This document shows, piece after piece, positions 16,996-25,512 of a stretch of DNA of 64,000 bases (its first letter is position 1; the number at the start of each line of letters is the position of its first letter). Where the stretch lies: NCBI GenBank assembly GCA_036841525.1, contig DAITVZ010000002.1:124001-188000 (forward strand), in the 5' to 3' direction. This stretch comes from JAAYEA01 sp012689325 (lineage in GTDB: Bacteria > Chloroflexota > Anaerolineae > JAAYEA01). The notes beneath the pieces were generated by a model. It had not been told where the DNA came from. It worked only from the letters and a program-made list of their open reading frames with translations, and searched no databases. A program made the translations under genes and the position numbers.

Positions 16996-17970
16996 TCACA
17001 CATAGATCGCGTGGTCCATGTAGCGAGTCTGCTGCGGCCTGGGCGTCTCCCCTGCGGCCAAGGCATCCCGAGCCGCCTGGTTGCGGGCTCGATAGCCGTC
17101 CAGTCGCTCGAGGGCAAACTCGGCCTCGATCTGCGACACCGTCAGGTCCTGGCGCCGCGACTCGATGGTCATCCAGTTCTCATCTCGCAGGACGCGCACC
17201 AGCACGTCACGGCCGTACTTGGCCCGGATGGCCTCAAGCTGGCTCGCGTTGAAATCGGTGTGGTACACCTTCTTCTCCAGGTCCAGCTGCGCCTCGATGA
17301 TGGGTGTGTAGTGGTTCGACTCGGCCAGCATCTCGCCCGTGATATCGATGATGCAGGACTTGTCGCTCTGCACGGCCGTCGCCACGTTATAGTTGTAGAG
17401 GGACGCAAACGCCCGCAACGGGAAACCGCCGTTGTAGGCCGACGGCCAGAACACCAACTCCGCCCCCAGCTTGTGCACAGCCGCCCACTCGGCCGGGAAG
17501 GTGAGGTCGAAGCAGATCAGGATGCCGATCCGCCCCAAGTCCGTCTCGAACACCTTGGCGGCCGCCCCGGGGGTGACGCCGCTCTCCAGCTCGGTATAGT
17601 CCGCCGTAGAGGTCACCGGATGCACCTTCTCATAGGTCCCTACGATCTGCCCGCGCCGGTCGAGCAGAGCCGCCACGTTGTACACGCGGTCTCCCCGCCG
17701 CTCCAGAAGCGGGCAGATGACATAGGAGCCGTGTCGGCGCGCCGCGGCGGCCGCCATGTCCGTGGTCGGTCCAGGGACGGACTCGGCCAGGTCAGCAGCT
17801 CGCCCGGGCACGTTCACGGAGGAGAACGTCTCCGGCAAGCAGACGATGTCCGGCTTGGTGGCGCAGGCGAGCTCGAGCAGCCGCTGCGCCTTGGCGAGGT
17901 TCTGGTCGACGGTGGCGGCAAGGGCGTTACGTTGCCAACTGATGGTGCTGACCCTGACTTGACGGGGCAT
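16996..17970 (-). CDS. Carbon-nitrogen hydrolase (nitrilase superfamily)
   Basis: The 324-residue protein has the complete triad: E47 in CLPETFS, K115 in YEKVHPV and C153 in ILICFDLTFP. A C-terminal extension after about residue 250 is helical and charged. It resembles N-carbamoyl-amidase/beta-ureidopropionase-like members of the superfamily, which cleave C-N bonds in the cytoplasm. AGGAGG precedes the ATG. It lies 105 bp downstream of the FtsX-type permease of the efflux operon on the same strand, with no terminator in the gap. The gap has a possible -10 (GATAAT on the minus strand near 18047) but no good -35, so readthrough from the efflux genes is likely. Confidence 0.88.
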   Translation of the reverse strand: MPRQVRVSTISWQRNALAATVDQNLAKAQRLLELACATKPDIVCLPETFSSVNVPGRAADLAESVPGPTTDMAAAAARRHGSYVICPLLERRGDRVYNVAALLDRRGQIVGTYEKVHPVTSTADYTELESGVTPGAAAKVFETDLGRIGILICFDLTFPAEWAAVHKLGAELVFWPSAYNGGFPLRAFASLYNYNVATAVQSDKSCIIDITGEMLAESNHYTPIIEAQLDLEKKVYHTDFNASQLEAIRAKYGRDVLVRVLRDENWMTIESRRQDLTVSQIEAEFALERLDGYRARNQAARDALAAGETPRPQQTRYMDHAIYV

Positions 17971-18075
17971 GAAAGGCCTCCTTGGGGCGATCTACCCCGT
18001 CCGCCGCGCACTCGACCCTGCTGGCCGCTCGCGGCCATGGGCGCCGGGGCTACTGAGACGCTATTATCGCCCCGT

Positions 18076-19326
18076 CTACTCGTAACGCAAAGCCTCGATG
18101 GGGTGCAGTTGCGCCGCGCGCCAGGCAGGATACACGCCGAAAAAGAGCCCCACCCCGGCGGAAAAGAGCACCGCCAGCACCACCGTGTTCGCCTGGATCA
18201 CCGGGGCCAGTGTCGTGCCCGCCACCGTCACGCCGGAAATGAGCCGGCTGATGGCCGCTCCCAGCAAGACGCCCAGGATGCCGCCGCTCAGGCTCATGAC
18301 CACTGCCTCCACCAAGAACTGGACCAGGACGTCGCGTTGCTTGGCCCCCACGGCCTTGCGGATGCCGATCTCGCGCGTGCGCTCGGTCACCGAGACGAGC
18401 ATGATGTTCATGATGCCGATGCCGCCCACCAGCAGTGAGATGCCGGCGATGGCTCCCAGAAACAAGGTCAACACCCCCGTGATGGCCGTGGCCGACTCGA
18501 TGACATCCTCCTGCGTGGTCACGGTAAAGTCGTCCTCGGCCGTGATGTTGTGCCGGGCACGCAGCAGCTCGGTGATCTCGGTCTTGGCCTGCTCGATCAG
18601 CTTCTCGTCGGCCACCTGCACATAGATGGTCGAGATGACGCTGGTGCCGCCGCGCCCAAAGGCCCGCGAGAGGCGCGACTGGGCCGTGGTGATCGGCACC
18701 AAGATCGTCTGGTCGGCGCTGTTCATGCTGCTGCCGCCCGACTCGGCCACGCCGAGCACCTTGAAGGGCACGTTGTTCATATAGATGGTCTCGCCGACGG
18801 CCTGGTCCGGGTTGTCCTCCCCAAAGAGGGTGGCCGCCACCTGGTGGCCCAGCACCGCCACCAGCGACTTGGCGGAGACCTGGCTGCCATCGATAAAGCT
18901 GCCGAACTCGACGGCCACGCTGCGCACCCACTGGTATTCCTCAGTGACGCCCGTGACCTGTGCCATCGCGTTCTGGCCCTGGGCCGTCACCCGGGTCATG
19001 CTCTGCACGATAGGCGCCACCATCAGCACCGAGGGGGCCTCCAGGGGATCGGCCATCGCCTCGGCGTCCTCCATGGTCAACGAGGCCGCCGACCCCTGCG
19101 CCGACCGCACCCCTCCCTCGGTGGTTGACCCGGGCGAGACGAATAGAAGGTTCGTTCCCAGCCCCTCGATCCGCGACGCGATGGCCGCCTGCACCCCTTG
19201 GCCGATGCTCATCAAGGCGATCACGGCGGCCACCCCGATGATCACGCCCAACATGGTTAACAAAGCCCGCATCCGATTGGCCATCAGGCTGGCCAGGGCG
19301 ATGCGCAGGCTCTCTATGATACTCAT
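18076..19326 (-). CDS. MacB-like ABC transporter permease (FtsX family)
   Basis: The 416-residue permease has the MacB layout: a first transmembrane helix (MLGVIIGVAAVIALMSIG, about 26-43), a large extracytoplasmic MacB_PCD domain (about 45-280), then three helices in the FtsX domain (starting around LTLFLGAIAGISLLVGGIGIMN and ending IMNIMLVSVTERTREIGIRKAVGAK). The TEREIGIRKAVGA-type coupling motif is complete. Such permeases pair with an ATPase and a MacA-like adaptor to export peptides, lipids or drugs by mechanotransmission. Unlike E. coli MacB, the ATPase is a separate gene (21231-22004). It follows the adaptor gene by 25 bp. Confidence 0.95.
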   Translation of the reverse strand: MSIIESLRIALASLMANRMRALLTMLGVIIGVAAVIALMSIGQGVQAAIASRIEGLGTNLLFVSPGSTTEGGVRSAQGSAASLTMEDAEAMADPLEAPSVLMVAPIVQSMTRVTAQGQNAMAQVTGVTEEYQWVRSVAVEFGSFIDGSQVSAKSLVAVLGHQVAATLFGEDNPDQAVGETIYMNNVPFKVLGVAESGGSSMNSADQTILVPITTAQSRLSRAFGRGGTSVISTIYVQVADEKLIEQAKTEITELLRARHNITAEDDFTVTTQEDVIESATAITGVLTLFLGAIAGISLLVGGIGIMNIMLVSVTERTREIGIRKAVGAKQRDVLVQFLVEAVVMSLSGGILGVLLGAAISRLISGVTVAGTTLAPVIQANTVVLAVLFSAGVGLFFGVYPAWRAAQLHPIEALRYE

Positions 19327-19351
19327 CGTCGATTGCTCCTTCGCGTCGCCG

Positions 19352-21121
19352 CTAGAACCCAGGGCCGCCGGGAATGCCGCCTTCCCTGATCATGAACCCG
19401 CCGCCCATGCCGCCGCCGATCTGTGTCGAAGCGCCCGTCGTTGCCGAGGTATTGCCCGAGCTGACGTTGAGCGCCACGGTGTCGCCCGTCTTGAGCGCGC
19501 CGGCGGTGATCTCGGTGTAGCTGCCGTTGGTCGTTCCAGTCTGCACGGGCACCTGGATCACCGTGTCGACATTCACCACATCGATCACCTTCTGGCGATC
19601 CACGGTCTTGATGGCGCGATTGGGCACCATCAGGACGCCCTCATGCCGTTCCAGGATGATGTTCACCGCCGCCGTCATGCCGACGCGCACCGTGGGGTCG
19701 GGATGCGCCAGTTGGATCGTCACCGGAAAGTTGGCCACCCCTTGCGAGATCGTCGCCACCGGCGCGATGTAGGTCACTTCTCCTTGCAGGGTGAGCGCCG
19801 AGAGAGCGTCGATGGTCACCTCGGCCAGTTGGCCCACGGCCACGCTCACCACATCGGTCTCGGCCAGTGGCACCGTGAGCTGGAGCTTGGCGAGATCGAC
19901 GATGGTGACCGCCGTCGCGCCCGCAGACACGTTGTTGCCCTGTTTGATGCTCACCGCCGTCACCGTGCCCGCGATGGGCGCCCTCAACTTGGCGTACTCG
20001 AGCTCGCGTTGGGCCTTTTCCAGCGAGAGGCGGTTCTGCTCCATCTGATCTTGGGCTTCGGTCAGATCATCCTCGGAGGCGCCTGCAAGCAGCTCACTGA
20101 GCGACTCTTCGGCCTTGGCAACCTCGGCGCGCGCCATGGCCAGCTTGGCCGCGGAGGCGCCTTGCTGGACCTTGGCCAGGTTCTCTTGAGCCGCCTGCAC
20201 CTTCGCCTCGGCGGCTGCAAGCTCGGCGGCAGAAGCGCCCGTCTTGGCCTTCTCGAGGCTGGCCCTGGCGCTCTTGAGCTGAGCGTCCGCGCTGGCCAGT
20301 TCCACCGCGGTTGCCGGCAAGAGCGCCTCCTGATAGTCGGCCTCGGCAAGCTGAACGTTGATCTCCTGGTTGGCGACCCCCGCGTTGGCGCTATTGCAGG
20401 CCGAGCTGGACGACCGGCCCTCCGCCACCCCACCACAGGTGGAATCGCGGCTCGATTGGGAGCTCCACAGGCTGTTTTTCGCCTGGTCCAGTTTGGCCTT
20501 CGCCGCCTGGATGGTGGCAGCGTCGGGCTTGGCCTTCAGCTCGGCCAGCGCCTGCTCCGCCGTCTTGACCGCCGCCTCCGCCGTGGCGATGGTCTCGGCA
20601 GCTGGCCCGGCCTTGAGCTCATCCAGCGTCTCCTGAGCGCTGGCCAGGGTGGCCTGCGCCTCCGCCAGCTCGGAAGCCGCAGTCCCAGCCTCCAGCTCAG
20701 CCAGCGACTCGCGCGCGGTCTCCAGATTGGCCTGCGCCGTGGCGATCGCGGCCTCGCTGGCTGGTTCCTTCAGCTTGGCCAGCGCGATCTCGGAGCTATG
20801 TAACGTCAACTGCGCCTTGGCCACGGCCAACTCCAGATCGCTCGTGTCGATCTCGGCCAGGAGTTGCCCGGCCTCCACCCGGTCACCCGCCTTGACGTGC
20901 ACTTGGGTGACCTTGCCGCCCGCCTCAAACGCCACCGCGCGGCTATCCGACGCTTCCACGTTGGCGGCCCCCGAGACGGTGATGTCCAGCGTCCCGGTGA
21001 CCGCAGTGGACGTGCGCAGAGATGAAGCGACCGCAGGCTGCGGGCCGAACCTCTTGTACCCCGCATAGCCCAGACCTGCCAGCACCGCCACCACCACAAT
21101 GATCGCTACAGCCTTTTTCAT
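19352..21121 (-). CDS. MacA/HlyD-like adaptor with eight 26-residue coiled-coil repeats
   Basis: This 589-residue membrane-fusion protein has an N-terminal transmembrane helix (about 3-21), lipoyl half-motif (FEAGGKVTQVHVKAGDRVEAG, shortened here: VHVKAGDRVEAG at 75-86), a very long alpha-hairpin (about 95-380), the second lipoyl half (RAPIAGTVTAVSIKQGNNV region from 380), beta-barrel and membrane-proximal domains, and a Gly-rich tail. The hairpin is built of 26-residue repeats: four rising (starting near 120, 147, 173, 199) and four falling (near 271, 296, 322, 348). A non-repetitive tip (about 220-270) holds C229 and C242. The adaptor should link the MacB-like permease to the outside. Ordinary MacA is about 370 residues, so the hairpin is greatly lengthened. 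Confidence 0.93.
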   Translation of the reverse strand: MKKAVAIIVVVAVLAGLGYAGYKRFGPQPAVASSLRTSTAVTGTLDITVSGAANVEASDSRAVAFEAGGKVTQVHVKAGDRVEAGQLLAEIDTSDLELAVAKAQLTLHSSEIALAKLKEPASEAAIATAQANLETARESLAELEAGTAASELAEAQATLASAQETLDELKAGPAAETIATAEAAVKTAEQALAELKAKPDAATIQAAKAKLDQAKNSLWSSQSSRDSTCGGVAEGRSSSSACNSANAGVANQEINVQLAEADYQEALLPATAVELASADAQLKSARASLEKAKTGASAAELAAAEAKVQAAQENLAKVQQGASAAKLAMARAEVAKAEESLSELLAGASEDDLTEAQDQMEQNRLSLEKAQRELEYAKLRAPIAGTVTAVSIKQGNNVSAGATAVTIVDLAKLQLTVPLAETDVVSVAVGQLAEVTIDALSALTLQGEVTYIAPVATISQGVANFPVTIQLAHPDPTVRVGMTAAVNIILERHEGVLMVPNRAIKTVDRQKVIDVVNVDTVIQVPVQTGTTNGSYTEITAGALKTGDTVALNVSSGNTSATTGASTQIGGGMGGGFMIREGGIPGGPGF

Positions 21122-21230
21122 GCCAGAGAACCTCCACTCGAGAGCCTGTGTCCAGCGGATTCGCCAGTTGGCGTCGCAATACCGATCAAGAGCGGGCTAC
21201 TCGATCCCGCCGGGCAGGAGCGCCCATCCG

Positions 21231-22004
21231 TTAGCTATGCCCGTTGTTGCCGTTATCGCCATCATTGCTCGCAGCCACAAGGGCCGCGAGCGTCTGCCGC
21301 GCGTCGAGCGTTTCCGCTACCCTTTCATCGGCAACCAGCCGGCCGTCCGCCAGGCGCACGATGCGCCGCGTATGCGCGGCGATGTTGGGGTCATGGGTCA
21401 CAAACGCGACCGTCATGCCCATCTCACGGTTCAATCTCTGAAAGATCGTCATGATCTCCGCGCCGGCGCGCGAGTCCAGGTTACCAGTCGGCTCATCGGC
21501 CATGATGATATCGGGCCGCGCCGCCAGGGCGCGAGCGATGGCCACGCGCTGTTGCTGCCCGCCCGAAAGCTCGCTGGGGCGATGGTCCATCCGGTCGGCC
21601 AGCCCCACCATCTCCAGCGCCTGCTCCACGCGCCCTTGGCGTTCCTTGTGGCCGAGGTGGCGATAGACCAGCGGCAGCTCGACATTCTTGCGAGCGGTGG
21701 TGCGAGGAAGCAGGTTGAAAGTCTGAAAGACAAAACCGATGCGACGGTTGCGCACGTCGGCCAATGCGTCGTCGTCCAGCTTGGCCACATCCCGGCCATC
21801 GAGGTAGTACTGGCCCGACGTGGGTTGGTCCAGGCAGCCCAGCACGTTCATCATCGTGGACTTGCCGGACCCTGAGGGGCCCATGATGGCCAGCAGCTCA
21901 CCCTTCTCGATGTCCAGAGAGACCCCGCGCAACGCGTGGACCCTGATCTCCCCCATCTCGTAGATCTTGGCGATCTCGCGAATCTCGATCAATGCCTCGC
22001 CCAT
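21231..22004 (-). CDS. MacB/LolD-type ABC transporter ATPase
   Basis: The 257-residue nucleotide-binding protein has Walker A GPSGSGKST (about 41-49), Q-loop FVFQTFNLLPRTTARKNVEL, signature LSGGQQQRVAIARALA, Walker B IIMADEPTG and the H-loop VTHDPNIAAHTRR. These motifs define the MacB/LolD subfamily that drives FtsX-type permeases. It is the first gene of the five-gene minus-strand operon and is followed 109 bp later by the adaptor gene. An extra C-terminal tail of about 25 residues ends in Asn/Gly-rich sequence. ATG at 22004 has a GGAGAGGCAGAGGAG-like purine-rich leader. Its promoter region carries regular direct repeats (22064-22091). Confidence 0.96.
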   Translation of the reverse strand: MGEALIEIREIAKIYEMGEIRVHALRGVSLDIEKGELLAIMGPSGSGKSTMMNVLGCLDQPTSGQYYLDGRDVAKLDDDALADVRNRRIGFVFQTFNLLPRTTARKNVELPLVYRHLGHKERQGRVEQALEMVGLADRMDHRPSELSGGQQQRVAIARALAARPDIIMADEPTGNLDSRAGAEIMTIFQRLNREMGMTVAFVTHDPNIAAHTRRIVRLADGRLVADERVAETLDARQTLAALVAASNDGDNGNNGHS

Positions 22005-22045
22005 GTCTCCTCTGCCTCTCCTTCTTGGCCTCAGGCTTGGCTCCC

Positions 22046-22091
22046 AGTATAGGCGCAGACTGTGGAGAAATCATGGAGAAGCAGCGGAGAA
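22046..22091 (-). promoter_or_regulatory. Efflux operon promoter with three 11-bp-spaced direct repeats
   Basis: On the minus strand a -10 box TATACT lies at 22051-22046, but there is no recognisable -35. In its place are three copies of TTCTCC (22091-22086, 22080-22075, 22069-22064), each exactly 11 bp apart, one helical turn. This is the arrangement used by PhoB/OmpR-family response regulators, which replace the -35 contact. The regulator itself is not in the window. Confidence 0.5.
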
Positions 22092-22101
22092 ACTGGGCAA
22101 G

Positions 22102-22129
22102 TTGCCGCCAGTGCCATGCCGACTAGAAT
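22102..22129 (+). promoter_or_regulatory. Sigma-70-type promoter for the polysaccharide deacetylase gene
   Basis: TTGCCG (22102-22107), 16 bp, TAGAAT (22124-22129). It places the start of transcription near 22136 and supports the ATG at 22170. The divergent efflux promoter lies immediately upstream, so both could respond to factors bound at 22064-22091. Confidence 0.5.
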
Positions 22130-22169
22130 GGGGTGGCACCAACACTCGGTCGCAGGAGGAGACGCACTG

Positions 22170-22907
22170 ATGAGTTCCGCACCCATCTTTTCTTGGCCCC
22201 AAGGCTGCGAGGGCGCGATCTCGCTCACCTTTGATGACGGGATGCGCTCCCAGCTCGAGATCGCCGTCCCTCGACTGGAGGAGCGTGGCTTTCGCGGCAC
22301 CTTCTACCTGAACCCGCGCGGCGATGACTGGCAGAGCCGCTGCGCCTCGTGGCTCGCGCCGTACCAGGCTGGCCACGAGATCGGCAACCACACCATGGCC
22401 CATCCTTGCAGCCTGAACACCCAACTGACCCTGCAGGGCTGGACCCTGGAGCAGATCGAAGCCGACATCGTGGAGACGGAGCGCCGGCTTTCCGTCCTGT
22501 TCCCCGCCAACGACCGCAGCTTTGCCTATCCCTGTTACGAGTCGGACATCGGCCGCGGCCCCACCCGCCGCTCGTACGTGCCCGTGGTGGCGCGCCATCT
22601 CATCGCGGGACGCGGCAAGGGGCTGTCGAACCGGGGCAATCACCCGCTGAACGCTGACCTGCACCTGCTTAGCTCGTGGGCCGTCGAGCGGATGTCTGCC
22701 TGGGACCTGATCGGGCTGGTCGAGCAATGCCTCGCCAATGGGTGGTGGGGGATCTTGACCATCCACGGCATCAACGAGGGGCATCTGCCCATGCCCGAGG
22801 TCGAGCTCTGCGCCCTGCTCGACTACCTGGTCCGGCAGCAGGGCCGCGTTTGGACCGCGCCCGTGGCCACAGTGGCGCGCCACATCCTCGATCACTCCAG
22901 TCCATAG
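22170..22907 (+). CDS. Polysaccharide deacetylase family protein (CE4/NodB-like)
   Basis: The 245-residue protein has the NodB-type TFDDG motif (LTFDDGMRSQLEIAVP, Asp pair for catalysis and metal), the metal-binding H-x-x-x-H segment GNHTMAHP and a downstream FAYPCYESD strand. These enzymes remove N- or O-acetyl groups from polysaccharides. No signal peptide is evident, which would fit action on imported oligosaccharides or an unclassified export route. Start ATG 22170 follows AGGAGGAG by 7 nt. An in-frame ATG at 22062 lies upstream of the promoter and is rejected. It is monocistronic, ending at a strong hairpin. Confidence 0.88.
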   Translation: MSSAPIFSWPQGCEGAISLTFDDGMRSQLEIAVPRLEERGFRGTFYLNPRGDDWQSRCASWLAPYQAGHEIGNHTMAHPCSLNTQLTLQGWTLEQIEADIVETERRLSVLFPANDRSFAYPCYESDIGRGPTRRSYVPVVARHLIAGRGKGLSNRGNHPLNADLHLLSSWAVERMSAWDLIGLVEQCLANGWWGILTIHGINEGHLPMPEVELCALLDYLVRQQGRVWTAPVATVARHILDHSSP

Positions 22908-22911
22908 ACGG

Positions 22912-22944
22912 AAAACCTCCGAGCTCCCTGGGGAGCTCGGAGGT
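22912..22944. terminator. Strong bidirectional terminator hairpin
   Basis: Arms ACCTCCGAGCTCCC (22915-22928) and GGGAGCTCGGAGGT (22931-22944) are perfect inverted repeats, in practice a stem of about 12-13 bp with a small loop. On the minus strand it is followed by TTTTCC, so it ends the coiled-coil gene at 22964. It also lies directly after the deacetylase stop. The arm ACCTCCGAG recurs in the terminator at 58580-58613. Confidence 0.75.
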
Positions 22945-22963
22945 CCATCTCGGCCTGGCTGTT

Positions 22964-24202
22964 CTACCGGCTCGGCGTGGGCGTCGGGCCAGCGGTAGGC
23001 GTTTCTGGAGGTGGCGTGGCCTCCGGCGAAGCCGTCGCAGGCGGCGTCCCGGTGGCCGCCGCCGTCTCCACCGGCGTCGGCGACCCCGTCGGCTCAGGAG
23101 ACGTCGTGGCCTCCGGTGTCCCTTGCGGCGTCGCCTCCAGCGTGGGTGACTCTGCCGGCGTGATCGTCAGCGTGGCGAACCGGGTCGTCATCAGCCCCTC
23201 GAGCTCGTGCCAGACGATCTCCAGGTCCTGGACCGCGACGAATGGATCGCTCTCGATATAGGGGAGCGCAGCCTCCATCCGCGCGACGATGGGCGCCAGC
23301 TTGGCCTCCGGCACATCGGTGCTCAGGGCGACGAACTGGCGGACATAGCTCTCCGCCATGGACAGCGACTGGCTGGCGTACCCCGCGTTCTTTTGCAGGA
23401 GATCCACCTTGGCCTTCAGGATGCTCTGCCATGCCTGCATGAGCACCAGTTTCCGCTCCAGCGCGTCGCTCAGCTTGATCGGCATGGTGATGACCTCGCG
23501 GAGGCTCAGCACCTCCGCGCTGGCGACGTCCAGGGTCCCAGAGATCGACATCAGCTCAGCGCTCAGATCGGCCAGTTGCTCACTACTTCCCTTGAGCCCC
23601 GTCTCCGCGGTAGTCACCCGGCCGGCCAGCGCCTCCAGGTCCCGATCCGTGGCATCGCGAGCCTGGATCAGCGCATCCACGGTAGCCTGCAACGCTTTGG
23701 CCGCTTTGTCCAGGTCGACCAGGCCCGCGGCGCTGGACTCGGCCGCGGTACCCAGTTCGGAGACCTCGATGCCCTGGAACTGCGTCGTCTCGTCGAGCCG
23801 CTTCACGTCAGACTGCAAGAGCTCCTGGAACTGCTCGCGGTTGAGCTTTTCGGTCTCGAGCTCGGTCTGCAATACGGTGATCGCCGCCTGTTGCGTGCTG
23901 ATCGTCTGCAGCAGCGAACGGATCTCCTCTTGCGCCGACTTGAGCTCGGCGTTCAGGCCCGCCTGGGTGTTGCGCACATCCGCCTCGAGGATATCCAACT
24001 TGACGCGGTTCACCTGGATCGGATTGAGCACCTGGGTGTAGAATTGGGGCACGCCGATGTACGCGATGTAAAAGATCGTGGCCCCCAGCAGCACCCCTAT
24101 GCCAAGGGCAAGCACCAACCGGATCAGCCAAAGGACAAATAGCCAGACACCTTTCCAGAAACGCTTCCAGGTACTCGGCTGCTTCTCAGGCGTCTCGCCC
24201 AT
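22964..24202 (-). CDS. Single-pass membrane coiled-coil protein with Thr-Pro-rich tail
   Basis: 412 residues. After a charged N-terminus, one transmembrane span (about 19-52, LFVLWLIRLVLALGIGVLLG) leads to a long coiled-coil region (about 65-250) with Leu/Glu/Gln heptads, a helical domain to about 345, and a low-complexity tail rich in Thr, Pro, Ala and Glu (about 350-412) ending TPTPSR. The tail resembles the stalks of surface proteins in Chloroflexota. It follows the gene at 24307 by 104 bp and has the same anchor-plus-coiled-coil plan, so the two may form a complex. I do not recognise a family and propose no function. Confidence 0.8.
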   Translation of the reverse strand: MGETPEKQPSTWKRFWKGVWLFVLWLIRLVLALGIGVLLGATIFYIAYIGVPQFYTQVLNPIQVNRVKLDILEADVRNTQAGLNAELKSAQEEIRSLLQTISTQQAAITVLQTELETEKLNREQFQELLQSDVKRLDETTQFQGIEVSELGTAAESSAAGLVDLDKAAKALQATVDALIQARDATDRDLEALAGRVTTAETGLKGSSEQLADLSAELMSISGTLDVASAEVLSLREVITMPIKLSDALERKLVLMQAWQSILKAKVDLLQKNAGYASQSLSMAESYVRQFVALSTDVPEAKLAPIVARMEAALPYIESDPFVAVQDLEIVWHELEGLMTTRFATLTITPAESPTLEATPQGTPEATTSPEPTGSPTPVETAAATGTPPATASPEATPPPETPTAGPTPTPSR

Positions 24203-24306
24203 CGTATCCTCCCTCTCATCGATTGGCTCCGCTCTACCCGTTCCGCGATCGAGACCCGGGCGCGGCTGCCCGGACTGCCCGCAGCCGCTCCGGAGGGCGC
24301 GCCGAT

Positions 24307-25512
24307 CTACTTGGCCGGCGGCACCGCGGTAAGGAGGTCACGAAGCCCCTGGATAAAGGTGTCAAAGGTCTCTTTGGTGGTCCTGAACCCCGCGACTTGC
24401 TCTTCCACGGCGCTCACGCTCGCGCCCAGTTTGGTCACGCCCGCCTGGAGGTCAGTGCTCTGCTTGACCAGCCCCTGCACTTCTTGGGTGACGTTGCCCA
24501 GGTTGCCCTTGAGGGCGGTCACGTCGCCGCCGACCCCATCCAGGCCTCGCGAGACGCCCCCCAGGTCGGAGGTGAGCCGCTCCAATCCGTTGCCCAGATC
24601 GGTCAGCCCCTTGCGCATCGTGTTCACATCACCAGAGATAATCTCGATCTGCGAAGGCAACACGGCCAGCGAGGCCAACTGGTTGTCCGTCGCGGCAAGG
24701 TCTTGCGTCAGGCCCAGCAGTTCGCCGGATAGCCGATTCTGCTCTTCCATCATCCAGGCGCCGCGGACGCCAGCGGTATAGCTCAGGCCGCCATTGATGC
24801 CACTCAGGATAAGTAGGGTGATCACCGACCCTAGCACCGCCCCCATCAACACGGAGGCGATGAACCAGCCCACCAGCCTGGGCGCGCGCACTGTCGTCGC
24901 CGGGGCTGCCGCAACGGCCGCCGCCAGCGGCAAGGCGGGCTCTGCTACGCGCTCCTCGACCGCCTCCGCCGGCTGATCCGCCGGCGCGGCCTGGGAAATC
25001 GCCGGCTCCTCGGCTCGCACGACCACAGCCTCATCCTCCGGCGACCTCTCCAGCGCAACCTCTTCGAGTTCGAGCCAAGGCTTCTCCTCGCCGACGCCTT
25101 CCTCCAGCTCTGGCGCCGGCCCTTGCTCGCGCTCGTGAGGAAGCCAATCGGCGCCCTCGTCGCCAAGCTCGGCAGCCACGTCTGAAGCTTCCAGAGCTTC
25201 CTTGGCTACGATCTCTCCGGCCAGCACATCTTCCGGCACAAGATCCGTCACCCTGTCCTCTAGCCAGTCCCTCGACTCGTCGGCCTCCTCAGAGACCTCC
25301 TCCCGCAGCAGATCCGCCGTCTCGCCGACGGCATCCCGCACCAGGCCTAGCTCGTCGCCAGGCTCGGGCATTGGCTCCAGCTCGGACACTACCTCCGCGT
25401 CTTCCCTCTCGGGAACCGCATCGTCCCCTTCCCAATCGTCCACGAGGTCCAGATCGACGATCTTGGGCGTAGGCTCCAGGGGCGGCTTCTTCGACTTGCG
25501 TCTCCTGGTCAT
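24307..25512 (-). CDS. Acidic single-pass membrane protein with extracytoplasmic coiled coil
   Basis: 401 residues in three parts. The cytoplasmic N-terminal half (1-200) is extremely acidic and rich in Glu, Asp and Val, after a basic MTRRRKSKKP opening. A transmembrane span follows (about 213-236, WFIASVLMGAVLGSVITLLI). The remainder (about 240-400) is a coiled coil with repeated VxxLxxxLxxVTxxV patterns. AAAGGAG precedes the ATG, and a near-consensus promoter lies about 150 bp upstream. The coiled-coil part resembles methyl-accepting or tail-fibre-like helices only in general pattern. Function unknown. Confidence 0.8.
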   Translation of the reverse strand: MTRRRKSKKPPLEPTPKIVDLDLVDDWEGDDAVPEREDAEVVSELEPMPEPGDELGLVRDAVGETADLLREEVSEEADESRDWLEDRVTDLVPEDVLAGEIVAKEALEASDVAAELGDEGADWLPHEREQGPAPELEEGVGEEKPWLELEEVALERSPEDEAVVVRAEEPAISQAAPADQPAEAVEERVAEPALPLAAAVAAAPATTVRAPRLVGWFIASVLMGAVLGSVITLLILSGINGGLSYTAGVRGAWMMEEQNRLSGELLGLTQDLAATDNQLASLAVLPSQIEIISGDVNTMRKGLTDLGNGLERLTSDLGGVSRGLDGVGGDVTALKGNLGNVTQEVQGLVKQSTDLQAGVTKLGASVSAVEEQVAGFRTTKETFDTFIQGLRDLLTAVPPAK

